64,000 bases of DNA, from NCBI RefSeq assembly GCF_000428105.1, contig NZ_ATZH01000009.1:1-64000 (forward strand), written 5' to 3'. This DNA is from Bacteroides pyogenes DSM 20611 = JCM 6294 (GTDB lineage: Bacteria > Bacteroidota > Bacteroidia > Bacteroidales > Bacteroidaceae). A program made the translations under genes and the position numbers. How positions within the stretch are numbered: the first letter of the stretch is position 1; each line of letters starts with the position of its first letter. The notes beneath the pieces were generated by a model. The model did no database searches. It saw only the letters and a list, made by a program, of their open reading frames with translations, and was not told the origin of the DNA. This document shows, piece after piece, positions 33,809 through 43,600 of this stretch.

Positions 33809-34750
33809 ATGAATATATTGACTCCAAAGAGAAATCATCTTTTCCTCATAGCATGTATCTTGTGTTTGACCGCATGTACAAGCCGTTCCTCACATATCCG
33901 GAAAAAAGAGGAAAAGAAAAAACCTGTCATCACCGTCACTATAGAAGCGCAGCGATACTTTACCGAAGCCATCGCGGGCGATAAGTTTACGGTGGTAAGC
34001 ATGGTTCCGCAGGGATCCAGTCCGGAAACATACGATCCCATCCCCCAGCAACTCGTATCGTTGGGAGAGAGCAAGGCGTATCTTCGCATCGGGTACATCG
34101 GATTCGAACAAACTTGGATGAGCCGCTTGATAGACAATACTCCGCATATACTGGTATTCGACACATCAAAAGGAATCGACCTGATTGAAACCGACGAAAG
34201 AAGCTCACATGCGAGCGAATCGTGCGACGAGCATGGAAACCACTCGCACGCCGTAGAACCTCATGTCTGGAATTCTGCCGCCAACGCACTTATTCTTGCG
34301 GAAAACACCTGCAAAGCGTTGTGTGCATTGGATCAGGCAAACGAAGTATATTACAAAACCCGTTTCGACTCTCTCTCCCACCGCATACAACACACCGACA
34401 GCCTCATCCGCCACCGGCTCGCCGTACCCGGAGCAGCACGGGCATTCATGATATACCACCCTGCCCTCTCCTACTTTGCGCGCGACTATGGCTTGCAGCA
34501 GATAGCCATCGAAGAGAATGGCAAAGAGCCTTCGCCCGCCTACCTGAAACACCTTATAGACGAGGCGAGGGCGAAGAAAGTAAACGTCATATTCATACAG
34601 CCTGAGTTCGACAAACGGAATGCGGAGACCATTGCGGCGCAAACCGAAGCGAAAATCATTCCCATCAATCCGCTGAACTATCATTGGGAAGAAGAAATGC
34701 TTCGAATCGCGCAAGCTCTCTCGCCTACCGCAGATACCACAAAGCCATGA
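33809..34750 (+). CDS. Zinc/metal ABC transporter substrate-binding lipoprotein (ZnuA-like)
   Basis: A 313-residue cluster A-I metal-binding protein. The lipobox is in CLTACTS (Cys23), so it is lipid-anchored. The metal site includes a histidine-rich flexible loop (DERSSHASESCDEHGNHSH) leading to AVEPHVWNSAANAL, the second histidine in MIYHPALSYFARDYG, and acidic residues in FIQPEFDKRNAETIA. Such loops are typical of zinc-binding members. The start is preceded by AAAGAGCATACAACT. The stop overlaps the ATPase start by 4 bp (ATGA). No permease gene is nearby. Confidence 0.88.
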   Translation: MNILTPKRNHLFLIACILCLTACTSRSSHIRKKEEKKKPVITVTIEAQRYFTEAIAGDKFTVVSMVPQGSSPETYDPIPQQLVSLGESKAYLRIGYIGFEQTWMSRLIDNTPHILVFDTSKGIDLIETDERSSHASESCDEHGNHSHAVEPHVWNSAANALILAENTCKALCALDQANEVYYKTRFDSLSHRIQHTDSLIRHRLAVPGAARAFMIYHPALSYFARDYGLQQIAIEENGKEPSPAYLKHLIDEARAKKVNVIFIQPEFDKRNAETIAAQTEAKIIPINPLNYHWEEEMLRIAQALSPTADTTKP

Positions 34751-35499
34751 AGCCCATCATCGAAATAAAGAACCTTTCTGCCGGATACGACGGACGCACC
34801 GTGCTTCACGATGTGAATCTTACCGTATACGAGCGTGACTTTCTGGGCATCATCGGTCCTAACGGAGGCGGAAAGACCACACTGATAAAGTGCATACTTG
34901 GTCTGCTCAAGCCTACCAAGGGAGAAATCGTTTTTGCCTCGCGCCCTTCGCTCGGCTATCTGCCGCAGTACAACAGCATCGACCGCAAATTCCCCATCTC
35001 GGTGGAAGAGGTGATTCTTTCGGGGCTGAGCATACAGAAACCCCTCGCCTCCCGCTTTACTTCCGAAGAGCGGGAAAAAGGACGGCAGACCATTGCCCGC
35101 ATGGGGCTCGAAGGACTGGAACACCGATCCATAGGGGCGCTGAGCGGCGGGCAACTGCAACGCGCCTTGCTGGGAAGAGCCGTCATCTCCTCTCCCACTG
35201 CGTTGATTCTCGACGAACCGAGCACGTACATCGACAAACGCTTCGAAGCGCGCCTTTACGAGCTGTTGGCGGAAATCAACAAAGAGTGCGCCATCATCCT
35301 TGTGAGCCACGACATCGGCACCGTGCTCCAGCAGGTGAAGTCTATCGCCTGCGTGAACGAAACGTTGGATTACCACCCCGACACGGGTATCACCACCGAA
35401 TGGCTGGAGCGGAATTTCCATTGCCCCATCGAGCTGTTGGGGCACGGCACGCTGCCCCACCGCATTCTCGGAGAGCACCATCACTGCACGCACAAGTAA
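34747..35499 (+). CDS. Metal ABC transporter ATP-binding protein (ZnuC-like)
   Basis: A 250-residue ABC ATPase: Walker A GIIGPNGGGKTTLIKC, signature SGGQLQRALLGRA, Walker B TALILDEPSTYIDK and switch histidine ILVSHDIG. The C-terminus ends HHHCTHK, histidine- and cysteine-rich, which fits metal transport. From the ATG overlapping the binding-protein stop it has normal length; the in-frame start at 34684 inside the preceding gene is rejected. The expected third component, the ZnuB-type permease, does not follow; a TATATA repeat array and non-coding DNA come next. Confidence 0.9.
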   Translation: MKPIIEIKNLSAGYDGRTVLHDVNLTVYERDFLGIIGPNGGGKTTLIKCILGLLKPTKGEIVFASRPSLGYLPQYNSIDRKFPISVEEVILSGLSIQKPLASRFTSEEREKGRQTIARMGLEGLEHRSIGALSGGQLQRALLGRAVISSPTALILDEPSTYIDKRFEARLYELLAEINKECAIILVSHDIGTVLQQVKSIACVNETLDYHPDTGITTEWLERNFHCPIELLGHGTLPHRILGEHHHCTHK

Positions 35500-35522
35500 C
35501 GTTTAATATCCCTCGCGCTGAG

Positions 35523-35650
35523 CATATATAGTCATGGGTGGTAGACATATATAGTCACCGTGGTAGGCATATATAGTCATGGGTGGTAGCCATATATGGC
35601 TACCGAGGTAGCTATATATACTCACCACGCTGGGCATATATACTCATCTC
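35523..35650. repeat. 22-23 bp TATATA palindromic repeat array (locus C)
   Basis: Six units with CATATATA-type starts at 35523, 35546, 35568, 35591, 35612 and 35635 (offsets 23, 22, 23, 21, 23). A unit reads CATATATAGTCATGGGTGG followed by TAGC. Bases 35585-35604 (GGTAGCCATATATGGCTACC) form a perfect 20-bp palindrome. Bases 35568-35591 match locus A (4956-4979, opposite strand) exactly. It lies 24 bp after the ATPase gene stop. Confidence 0.9.
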
Positions 35651-35917
35651 ATTGCAATAAAAAGTACCCTTCGGAATAAGATTTTGCCGACATAGACACC
35701 ATAATCAAACGGGCTCTTTTCTCTCTTCTTATAAAAAATGAAAGGATGATAACAAGAAAGCCATTCCGAAAGGGAACAACTTTCGGATAGGGAACTCAAT
35801 TTTCATTTCTACAACTTATGTAGAACTATGCTCTTTTATATAATTTCCTGCTACTATGTCATCGGGCAACTTAAAAATCACACCGATCAACATTTCTGTC
35901 AAAAAGAAAAAGATACT
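35651..35917. other. Gene-free spacer after array C
   Basis: AT-rich DNA between the array and the lipoprotein promoter. No gene, terminator or other structure was identified. Confidence 0.4.
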
Positions 35918-35949
35918 TTTGCTTTTTACAAAAGAAGTGTCTAATTTTG
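35918..35949 (+). promoter_or_regulatory. Complete Bacteroides promoter (-33 and -7)
   Basis: TTTG at 35918-35921, a 20-bp spacer, then TAATTTTG at 35942-35949. Both elements match the Bacteroides consensus at the right spacing. It drives the lipoprotein gene whose ATG is at 35998. Confidence 0.8.
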
Positions 35950-35997
35950 GCACATTAAAAAAACTATTCACTATCGTTGGGCTATAATCAACAACTT

Positions 35998-36381
35998 ATG
36001 AAAAAATATACATTTTTGATATTGCTTACTCTCCTTTTCATCGGTTGCGATAAAAAAGAAGAAGAATTGGGAGAACTATCGCTCGTACAAACTGTTTGGA
36101 ATGGGGAGCGTATCTCCTATGAGGACGGGGAAGAAGTAAGGGTCGATAATTTATGGCTGTTTTTTAAAACGGAAAGCGAAGTAGACATAAAATTCGGGGA
36201 AGCGGGGAGATATAACAATCTTGACTACTCATTCAAAAACAAAGTCGTACATTTCGGTTTAAATACAAAATATCTGGTGGGCGATTGGGTAATAACAAAC
36301 AGAACCCAAAACACACTGCAACTGACTTATGGCATAGGACTGCCGAAATATTCGGTACTTACCCTCACAAAGGTGTATTGA
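35998..36381 (+). CDS. Small hypothetical lipoprotein
   Basis: A 127-residue predicted lipoprotein: MKKYTFLILLTLLFIGCDKK, with the lipobox cysteine at residue 18. The mature part is beta-rich and small (LWLFFKTESEVDIKFGEAGR, then TQNTLQLTYGIGLPKYSVLT). I do not recognise a named family; it resembles lipocalin-like exported Bacteroides proteins only in general shape. It has its own complete promoter and is monocistronic. The upstream ATG at 35977 is rejected because the signal peptide begins at 35998. Confidence 0.75.
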   Translation: MKKYTFLILLTLLFIGCDKKEEELGELSLVQTVWNGERISYEDGEEVRVDNLWLFFKTESEVDIKFGEAGRYNNLDYSFKNKVVHFGLNTKYLVGDWVITNRTQNTLQLTYGIGLPKYSVLTLTKVY

Positions 36382-36607
36382 AAACATAGGGGCAAAAATA
36401 TTCACACACTCAACAAAATTCCCACCCTAAAAAGGTAGAAAAACCAAGTTTATATCGTACATTCGCATCGAGTAAAAAACGCATATAGCACCAGTTCAGT
36501 CCGAATGCTTGTCGAACGATAGGCACACATCAACTCCTGAAGTGCTCCATCCGATACAAATTCAGACCCCGATAATACAGTTTGATTAAGAAACTTTAGA
36601 TACTGAA

Positions 36608-38635
36608 ATGACACGAAAAATCTTTTCTTTTCTGGCTGTCGGCATTTGCATCTGTAGCCTCTGCTCATGCAGCAAGCCCTCACAAGTCGAAATTCTGTCA
36701 CCCGACGGACAAATCAAACTGAACTTGAGTCTGAACGAAAACGGACAACCGTTTTACGAAGTTACCGTGAAAGATTCATTGTTCATTACCCGTTCGGCTC
36801 TGGGGCTTACCGCAAAACAAGAAATCAACCTGTCCGAAGGCTTCGAAATAGAGAAAACTGTCTCCGACAGCAAGGATGAAATTTGGGAACAACCGTGGGG
36901 AGAGAACAAAACCAACAGAAACCACTACAATGAGATGGCAATCCACCTGAAGAATCGGGAGAAAGTGCGGCTTACGCTCCGCTTTCGCCTATTCGACGAT
37001 GGGATAGGATTTCGGTACGAATATGACATTCCCTCAACAGACTCACTGCTTATTACCGATGAACTAACCGCTTTCAACTTCCGTCAGGAGGGTATATCCT
37101 GGTCGATTCCCGCCAGTGCCGAGACTTACGAATTGCTATACCGGAAGCTTCCACTCTCGGAAGTGGAAACAGCGAATACTCCTTTCACTTTGAAAATGGC
37201 AAACGGCATGTATGCCAGCATCCACGAAGCTGCTCTTTACGATTTTCCCGAAATGACGCTTCGCCAACAGGGCAACGGAGTGTTCAAAGCAGAGCTGACA
37301 CCCTATCCCGACGGCATCAAAGCACGTAAAGCAAACCGCTTCACCACTCCGTGGCGTACCCTCCAGATAGCCCCCGAAGCGGTCGGGCTAATCAATTCCG
37401 CCCTCATATTAAATCTGAACGAACCATCCGCGCTTGCTTCCACCGAGTGGATTCGTCCCCTGAAATATGTAGGAGTGTGGTGGGGGATGCATTTGGGAGT
37501 AGAGACGTGGAAAATGGATGAAAGACATGGAGCTACCACTGCCAATGCGAAGAAGTACATCGATTTTGCAGCCGCCAATCAAATTCAGGGCGTTTTGTTC
37601 GAAGGATGGAATGCCGGTTGGGAAAGTTGGGGTAGTTCGCAGAATTTTGATTTCACCAAACCGTGTGCCGATTTTGACATTGATGAAGTTGTGCGCTACG
37701 CCAAGGAGAAAGGAGTTGTCATTATCGGGCATCACGAAACGGGCGGAAACATCCCGAACTACGAACGCCAGCTCGACAAAGCGATGCAGTGGTATGCCGA
37801 TCGTAACATCCGCTATGTAAAGACCGGCTATGCCGGAAGCTTTCCTTACGGGTTGTCGCACCACGGACAGTATGGAGTCAATCATTATCAGCGTGTAGTA
37901 GAAACAGCTGCCCGCTACCGGATGATGGTGGACGCCCATGAACCCATCAAAGATACCGGCATCCGCCGTACATGGCCCAACATGATGACCCGCGAAGGAG
38001 CCAGAGGTATGGAGTGGAACGCATGGAGCGAAGGAAATCCGCCCGCTCACCACGTCACGCTACCCTTTACCCGCTTATTGGCAGGTCCCATGGACTACAC
38101 ACCGGGCGTATTCGACATTTTGTTTCTGAAAACACGCCACTCTCCCCGGCGGAAGAAATGGAACGAATTGGACCAAGGGAATAGCCGGGTAAATACTACT
38201 TTGGCCAAACAGCTTGCCAATTGGGTAATTCTTTACTCCCCCATGCAGATGGCTTCCGATCTGATAGAGAACTATCAAGGACATCCCGCCTTCCAGTTCT
38301 TCCGAGACTTCGACCCCGACTGTGACCGCTCGGAAGCCTTGGCGGGAGAGCCCGGCGAATTCATCGCCATCGTACGCAAAGCGGGAGAAAAATACTTCCT
38401 GGGAGCTTCTACCAATGAAGAGGCACGCAAAATATCTATCAAACTCGATTTTCTGAAATCTGGAAAACAATACAAAGCCGTGATATATGCCGACGGAGAG
38501 AACGCCGATTGGAAATCCAATCCGACGGATTATACGATTACGGAACAGACAGTGACCGCCGAAGATACATTAACCGTTCGAATGGCGGCAGGAGGAGGAC
38601 AAGCAATCAGTTTTACGCCTCTCACACCGCTTTGA
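36608..38635 (+). CDS. Glycoside hydrolase family 97 (SusB-like alpha-glycosidase)
   Basis: A 675-residue lipoprotein-type enzyme (lipobox near SLCSCSKP). The N-terminal beta-sandwich (about 30-280) begins VEILSPDGQIKLNLSLNENG, typical of GH97. The catalytic barrel has VGVWWGMHLG, then FEGWNAGWESW, then HHETGG. Glutamates 377 (HHE), 445 (DAHEP) and 469 (GMEWN) are spaced 68 and 24 apart, close to the spacing I recall for the catalytic Glu439, 508 and 532 of inverting SusB. The retaining GH97 branch lacks the first of these, so an inverting alpha-glucosidase type is likelier. It faces the GH27 gene. Confidence 0.88.
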   Translation: MTRKIFSFLAVGICICSLCSCSKPSQVEILSPDGQIKLNLSLNENGQPFYEVTVKDSLFITRSALGLTAKQEINLSEGFEIEKTVSDSKDEIWEQPWGENKTNRNHYNEMAIHLKNREKVRLTLRFRLFDDGIGFRYEYDIPSTDSLLITDELTAFNFRQEGISWSIPASAETYELLYRKLPLSEVETANTPFTLKMANGMYASIHEAALYDFPEMTLRQQGNGVFKAELTPYPDGIKARKANRFTTPWRTLQIAPEAVGLINSALILNLNEPSALASTEWIRPLKYVGVWWGMHLGVETWKMDERHGATTANAKKYIDFAAANQIQGVLFEGWNAGWESWGSSQNFDFTKPCADFDIDEVVRYAKEKGVVIIGHHETGGNIPNYERQLDKAMQWYADRNIRYVKTGYAGSFPYGLSHHGQYGVNHYQRVVETAARYRMMVDAHEPIKDTGIRRTWPNMMTREGARGMEWNAWSEGNPPAHHVTLPFTRLLAGPMDYTPGVFDILFLKTRHSPRRKKWNELDQGNSRVNTTLAKQLANWVILYSPMQMASDLIENYQGHPAFQFFRDFDPDCDRSEALAGEPGEFIAIVRKAGEKYFLGASTNEEARKISIKLDFLKSGKQYKAVIYADGENADWKSNPTDYTITEQTVTAEDTLTVRMAAGGGQAISFTPLTPL

Positions 38636-38651
38636 ACAGCAAGCGGTGTGA
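38622..38651. terminator. Perfect inverted repeat at the GH97 3' end
   Basis: The 11-bp arms TCACACCGCTT (38622-38632) and AAGCGGTGTGA (38641-38651) flank an 8-nt loop and overlap the last codons of GH97. No T-run follows. It may act as a terminator or mRNA 3' stabiliser between convergent genes. Confidence 0.5.
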
Positions 38652-38709
38652 ATAGTTCTACGCAAAACACACAGGACTAAACGTTTATTCTTTGGTCAGC
38701 GTAAAGCAA

Positions 38710-40368
38710 TCAATCAATATCGGGTGCCCAAGAGTAAGCATTCCCCATACGAATATCATTGTATCCGGCTTTCAGCTCTATCGGCAGTACGATGGAAGCT
38801 ACACGGTCTTTACCGCCGGAACTCTTCACGCTAACAACACGCTTCTTACCATTGACAGTGACCTCCAACCTGCAATCCCTTTCGGCGCAATAGGCTACAG
38901 TCATTTTATATTCCCCGCCTTTATCGCTGTATACATCTTTCCATTGGGCATAGTTCTCCGGACGACCGCCCAAGTATGCTACTTTTATACCTCCGGAACA
39001 ATTGGAAGATACGGCATAGCGCACCTGTTTCGGATTCACTCCCAAGTCGTTATAACAGGGCAAATAGGCTTGTTCAGCCTCGTAAAGAGAAATTTCCACC
39101 CTTCTGTCCGCTTTAAGAGTCCAGATAGCCACACTGTGAGGCTCCACGGTATACTCAATCCTCTCTTCTAATATCCCCAGATCTTTACAGTTCACCACAT
39201 CGCGAACAGCCGCTTTACCCCCCAAGCCCAAAGTCTCGAAGGATATGACAAACGTGTGTGCCGTATCGGAAGGATTATAAAGCGCTACAGCCCTTTCCCG
39301 CCCGCGCCTCCGCTTGATATCTTTTACCAGCACGTAACTCTCTCCGTCGTGCTGTACCACGTGCGCCTGCAATCCCAATACATCCTGATTTAGAGCAATA
39401 AGCTCCCGATTCTTCAGTAGTCGGAGAGAAGGCTCGGGAATAGTAGCCAAATCGCAACCTATGAGCAGAGGCGAGCTCATAATACACCACATACCAAAGT
39501 GTACGATTTCCTCATTAAACTTTAGTCCACGCCCTATCTCCAACATATCCATATCATTATAATGACCTTCTCCCGCATACGCAGAGAGATACAAGTTCTT
39601 ATGGATAATGTTTTTCACAGAATTCCAATGAGGTGTAATGTCTGGGCTGATACGCCAAGAACGCGCCAGACGCGCTGCCCAAGTACCGGGAAACGCCCAT
39701 CTGCAAATGTTGATAGAAACATCCGTACGCCCGGTCTGCCGAATGGCATCGCAAATGGTCTGGTATCGCTGCTCCTCTTCAAGCCCCAGTTCAAGCGCTC
39801 CGCAATAATCTATCTTAATGAAATCGTAGTTCCAATCTTTTAAAAAGAGATTCATATCCGCTTGTTCGTGACCATACAGGCCCGAGCCGATTCCCTTTTT
39901 GTCGTCATCATAAATAGAACCGCAAGTGTTGTCTCCCGCTTCGGCATAGATTCCGGCTTTCAATCCGAGAGAATGAATATAATCCGATACAACTTTCATC
40001 CCGTTGGGAAAACGCTCCCTGTGATATGTCATCTGTCCCTGCTCGTCTCGTCCGCCGAAAAATCCGTCGTCGATATTGACATAAATATATCCGACATCTT
40101 TCAATCCTTGCCTAACCAAAGCATCCGCCTGATTCTTAATAAGTTCTTCACTGATATTTACACGATAAGTATTCCATGAACTCCAGCCCATAAGTGGAGG
40201 GAGAAATGAACGCCCTGTTTCTTGCTCAAAGACTCCGGAGGATGGGCTAGGCATAGGCTGGGTTAGCGATTCAGTCGGAGAAGTTTGGGGGAATAGCGCC
40301 AAAGCACTTGCGAGCAACATCCATGCTCCATGGTCAATCAGTTTGTTTATCATATTTTTATGGTTCAT
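38710..40368 (-). CDS. Alpha-galactosidase, glycoside hydrolase family 27
   Basis: A 552-residue exported GH27 enzyme. After a signal-like N-terminus (hydrophobic WMLLASALALFP), the barrel begins PPLMGWSSWNTYRVNISE. The nucleophile is Asp187 in FIKIDYCG and the acid/base is Asp243 in SWRISPDITPHW. YNDMDMLEIG is the conserved segment after it. The antiparallel C-terminal domain follows (YNPSDTAHTFVISF), then about 130 residues (from VEISLYEAEQAYLPCYNDLG) resembling a carbohydrate-binding module of the CBM6/35 kind. It is convergent with GH97. A second ATG at 40353 could be the start. Substrate is probably an alpha-galactoside. Confidence 0.9.
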   Translation of the reverse strand: MNHKNMINKLIDHGAWMLLASALALFPQTSPTESLTQPMPSPSSGVFEQETGRSFLPPLMGWSSWNTYRVNISEELIKNQADALVRQGLKDVGYIYVNIDDGFFGGRDEQGQMTYHRERFPNGMKVVSDYIHSLGLKAGIYAEAGDNTCGSIYDDDKKGIGSGLYGHEQADMNLFLKDWNYDFIKIDYCGALELGLEEEQRYQTICDAIRQTGRTDVSINICRWAFPGTWAARLARSWRISPDITPHWNSVKNIIHKNLYLSAYAGEGHYNDMDMLEIGRGLKFNEEIVHFGMWCIMSSPLLIGCDLATIPEPSLRLLKNRELIALNQDVLGLQAHVVQHDGESYVLVKDIKRRRGRERAVALYNPSDTAHTFVISFETLGLGGKAAVRDVVNCKDLGILEERIEYTVEPHSVAIWTLKADRRVEISLYEAEQAYLPCYNDLGVNPKQVRYAVSSNCSGGIKVAYLGGRPENYAQWKDVYSDKGGEYKMTVAYCAERDCRLEVTVNGKKRVVSVKSSGGKDRVASIVLPIELKAGYNDIRMGNAYSWAPDID

Positions 40369-40425
40369 TGGCGCGAAAGGTGCTTTACGCGCAGTTCAAC
40401 TTTTCGGTTATCAGATTATCAATCA

Positions 40426-40433
40426 CAAATGTA
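40426..40433 (-). promoter_or_regulatory. Bacteroides-type -7 element for the GH27 gene
   Basis: The minus strand reads TACATTTG, matching TAnnTTTG, about 58 bp upstream of the GH27 ATG. Confidence 0.5.
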
Positions 40434-40580
40434 TGGAATTTCTTAACTATCCCAATGATTTCGGTGCAAAAAGGATAAATCGGCGAGTAGTCATCGGCAC
40501 TGAAAGTCTCTCCCAAGTAAAAGAACGCTAAAACTTTTTACTTTCTTGGGCTTTTATACCCGCTTTATACCCCAAATCGC

Positions 40581-40588
40581 TATCTTTG
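40581..40588 (+). promoter_or_regulatory. Bacteroides-type -7 element for the DUF2723 gene
   Basis: The sequence TATCTTTG matches TAnnTTTG, about 50 bp before the ATG at 40638. Confidence 0.55.
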
Positions 40589-40637
40589 CCTCGCATAATC
40601 TGTTTTTAACGAATAAACTACGATAATCATACTGACA

Positions 40638-43600
40638 ATGAAACAGTACAGAACCGTAAACAACCTGATGGGTTGGCTTACTTTCATCATTGCGGCAACC
40701 GTCTATTGCCTGACCATAGAGCCTACTGCCAGTTTCTGGGATTGCCCGGAGTTTATTACTACCGGATACAAGCTGGAAGTCGGTCATCCGCCCGGAGCAC
40801 CGTTCTTCATGCTGGTGGCGAATCTGTTCTCTCAGTTCGCTTCGGATGTGACGACTGTGGCGAAGATGGTGAACTATATGAGCGCACTGATGAGTGCCGC
40901 CTGTATCCTTTTTCTTTTCTGGAGCATCACGCACCTTGTCCGCAAGCTGGTGATTACAGACGAAAATCATATCACTTCCGGACAGCTTATCACCATTATG
41001 GGTAGCGGACTGGTGGGCGCATTGGTCTATACATTCAGCGATACATTTTGGTTCTCTGCTGTGGAGGCTGAGGTTTACGCCTTTTCTTCACTCTTCACGG
41101 CCATCGTGTTCTGGCTCATTCTGAAATGGGAAGATGTAGCTGACGAACCGCACAGCGACCGCTGGATTATCCTGATTGCTTACCTTACGGGTTTGAGTAT
41201 CGGCGTACACCTGCTGAACCTGCTCTGCCTGCCTGCCATCGTATTGGTGTATTACTATAAAAGAACTCCGAACGCCACAGCGAAAGGTTCGCTTATCGCC
41301 CTGCTGGGCTCAGGCGTACTGGTGGCTGCGGTGCTCTACGGTATCGTTCCCGGCATCGTGAAAGTAGGCGGATGGTTCGAACTGCTGTTTGTCAACGGAC
41401 TGGGCATGCCTTTCAATACCGGTGTGGTAGTCTACATCATAGTGCTTGCAGCCGCCCTCATCTGGGGAGTGTACGAAAGCTATACGGAAAAGAACAAAAC
41501 GCGCATGGCGGTTTCTTTCGTCCTTACTATCGCCCTGCTGGGTATTCCGTTCTACGGACACGGCACAAGCAGTGTCCTCATAGGCATACTGGTCATCGCC
41601 GCGCTCGGTTTCTATCTGGCTCCGAAGATGCAGCAGAAGATGAAAGAAAAAGCCCGCATATCTGCGCGCACGCTCAACACGGCGCTGCTCTGTACGATGA
41701 TGATTGTGATCGGCTATTCTTCATACGCGCTTATTGTGATCCGCTCCACAGCAAATACGCCGATGGACCAGAACTCTCCGGAAGATATCTTCACGCTGGG
41801 AGAATACCTCGGACGCGAACAGTACGGAACCCGCCCGCTATTTTATGGCCCTGCCTTTTCTTCGAAAGTGGCGCTCGACGTAAAAGACGGATATTGCGTA
41901 CCCCGCCAAACCGAGAAAGCATCGAAATACATCCGCAAAGAGAAAACTTCGCCCGACGAGAAGGACTCGTACATGGAACTCACCGGACGGGTAGAGTACC
42001 AATACGCGCAGAATATGCTCTTCCCACGTATGTACAGTTCCTCGCATGCCGCACTCTACAAGCAATGGGTGGACATCAAAGGAAAAGACGTCGCCTACGA
42101 CGAATGCGGACGGAACATTATGGTGAACATACCCACGCAATGGGAAAACATCAAGTTCTTCTTCACCTACCAGCTGAATTTCATGTATTGGCGCTATTTC
42201 ATGTGGAATTTTGCCGGAAGGCAGAACGACATTCAGGGTAGCGGAGAGATAGAGCATGGCAATTGGATCACCGGCATTTCGTTCATCGACAAGATGTTGG
42301 TAGGTGATCAGGAGCTGCTGCCGAAAGAGCTGAAAGAGAACAAGGGGCGTAACGTATTCTATTGCCTCCCGTTATTGCTCGGACTCATCGGGCTGTTCTG
42401 GCAGGCTTACCGCAGCCAGCGAGGTATCCAACAGTTCTGGGTAGTATTCTTCCTGTTCTTCATGACGGGTATCGCCATCGTGCTCTACCTCAACCAGACT
42501 CCGGCACAGCCGCGTGAACGCGACTATGCGTATGCCGGCTCGTTCTATGCCTTCTCCATTTGGATAGGTATGGGAGTGGCGGGACTGATACAGTGGTGCT
42601 CGCGGATGAAGCCTCAGAAAAGGTTGATCGACGGTGCAACGGAAGAAGAAGCCGAAAAGATAAGAAAGACGCTGGAGGCGAAAAGGGCGACATTCATCAC
42701 CAAAGAGGAAGAAGAGGAATTGGAGGACAAACTTGCCTCATTGTACGAGACTTACATCCCGTTCAACCCCACTCCGACGGTGGCGGGTCTCGTTTCGTTG
42801 CTTTGCTTGCTGGTTCCCATACAGATGGCCGGACAGACATGGGACGACCACGACCGTAGCGGACGTTATGTAGCACGCGATTTCGGACAGAACTATCTGA
42901 TGACGCTTCAGGAAAAGGGCAATCCGATTATCTATACCAATGGCGATAACGATACTTTCCCGTTGTGGTACAATCAAGAGGTGGAAGGTTTCCGTACCGA
43001 CGCCCGTACTTGCAATCTGAGCTATTTGCAAACAGACTGGTACATCGACCAAATGAAGCGTCCGGCCTACGACTCTCCTTCGCTCCCCATCACTTGGGAA
43101 CGGGCCGAATACGTAGAGGGACAGAACGAATACATCCCGATTCGTCCGGAAGTAAGAAAACATATCGACGAAATGTATGCGCAAGCCGAGAATGCCCTCA
43201 AAGGAGGAAATCCGGAAGCGATGAACGAACTGAAGAATCAGTTTGGAGAAAATCCTTACGAACTGAAGAATATCCTCAAATACTGGGTACGTTCTGACAA
43301 AGAAGGACTTCGGGTGATTCCGACAGACAGCATCGTAGTAAAGATAGACAAAGAAGCTGTTCGCCGTTCGGGTATGAAGATACCGGCCGCATTGGGCGAT
43401 TCTATCCCCGACTATATGACGATCAGCCTGAAGGATTCGAACGGGAAACCTAAGCGCGCGCTCTACAAAAGCGAGCTGATGATGCTCGAAATGCTTGCCA
43501 ATGCGAATTGGGAACGCCCCATCTACATGGCTATCACGGTGGGAGTCGACAATCAGCTGGGCATGAACAAACACTTCATTCAGGAGGGGCTGGCCTATCG

